Shown here in pieces: positions 14,301 through 14,384 of a DNA stretch of 14,384 nucleotides. This DNA comes from Baffinella frigidus. Lineage: Eukaryota; Cryptophyceae; Cryptomonadales; Baffinellaceae. The notes below the pieces were generated by a model. It saw nothing but the letters and a program-made list of their open reading frames with translations. It had not been told where the DNA came from and ran no database searches. Each line of letters begins with the position of its first letter. Position 1 is the stretch's first letter. The position numbers and the translations under genes were made by a program. The stretch covers positions 120,023 through 134,406 of the forward strand of contig MU646749.1 in NCBI GenBank assembly GCA_026770585.1. Reading direction: 5' to 3'.

Positions 14301-14384
14301 TAGGGATCCCCCCCCCCCCCCCCCGAGGAGGCTTTTGCATGAAGTTCTACCTCCTCCCTAGGATGACTCCCCCCCCCCCCCCCC
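14301..14384. repeat. poly-C tracts and CTAGG hairpin at the right edge
   Basis: C runs of about 17 bases lie near 14308-14324 and at the very end, with CCTAGGGATC and CCTCCTCCCTAGGAT in inverted orientation. Homopolymer lengths may be unreliable. Confidence 0.7.

Larger units (their letters stand above)
13300..14384. other. downstream of the IQ gene's second exon: no gene recognised
   Basis: Open frames here are short and low-complexity. It contains a perfect palindrome (13369-13394), TATCGGCTGGG repeats (13500-13580), a TTTTATTTGCTARCTATGC direct repeat (13820 and 13870), a large fold-back and long C runs. Later exons of the IQ gene may lie beyond the edge. Confidence 0.6.

Overview
This is nuclear DNA from a eukaryote, most likely a photosynthetic microbe. 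Genes are split by GT-AG introns. Introns carry plant/alga-type TTTAGGG heptamers, and one gene begins with an organelle-targeting leader. TTTAGGG telomeres occur in green algae and land plants, dinoflagellates and some other algae, so the lineage stays open. Every long open frame outside the exons below is a repeat-derived or antisense shadow.

The main content is one gene on the minus strand, running from a start codon at 12548 to beyond the left edge. Twelve collinear exons (12548 down to 889) join in frame into 369 codons. They encode a targeting leader followed by a RlmN-type radical-SAM RNA methyltransferase: the N-terminal helical domain, the CxxxCxxC iron-sulfur motif, MGMGEP, the ISTVG and [10 protein letters not shown] motifs, MPVN and the [11 protein letters not shown] segment. 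The C-terminal part (HVN..PLNP and the terminal catalytic cysteine) is not seen. About 1.1 kb of coding sequence is spread over about 11.7 kb.

The introns are the striking part. (i) Degenerate copies of exon edges, often including the splice site, lie beside their parent exons; I recognise such copies for exons 3, 4, 5, 7, 9, 10, 11 and 12. (ii) At least ten fold-back (hairpin) elements are present. Two or three have unoccupied copies of their insertion site elsewhere in the window. (iii) Intron 5 is almost wholly telomere-like heptamers right up to its 3' splice site, and intron 2 holds another telomere-like block. (iv) Introns 2, 4, 6, 8 and 11 hold tandem arrays. The layout suggests that these introns grew by repeated local duplication of exon/intron boundaries together with fold-back insertion.

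A second gene starts at 12735 on the plus strand, head-to-head with the first across a 186-bp intergenic region. Its first exon encodes two calmodulin-binding IQ motifs. A probable second exon (13196-13299) resembles the start of a fibronectin type III domain. From 13300 to the right edge I see only repeats, fold-backs and poly-C tracts.
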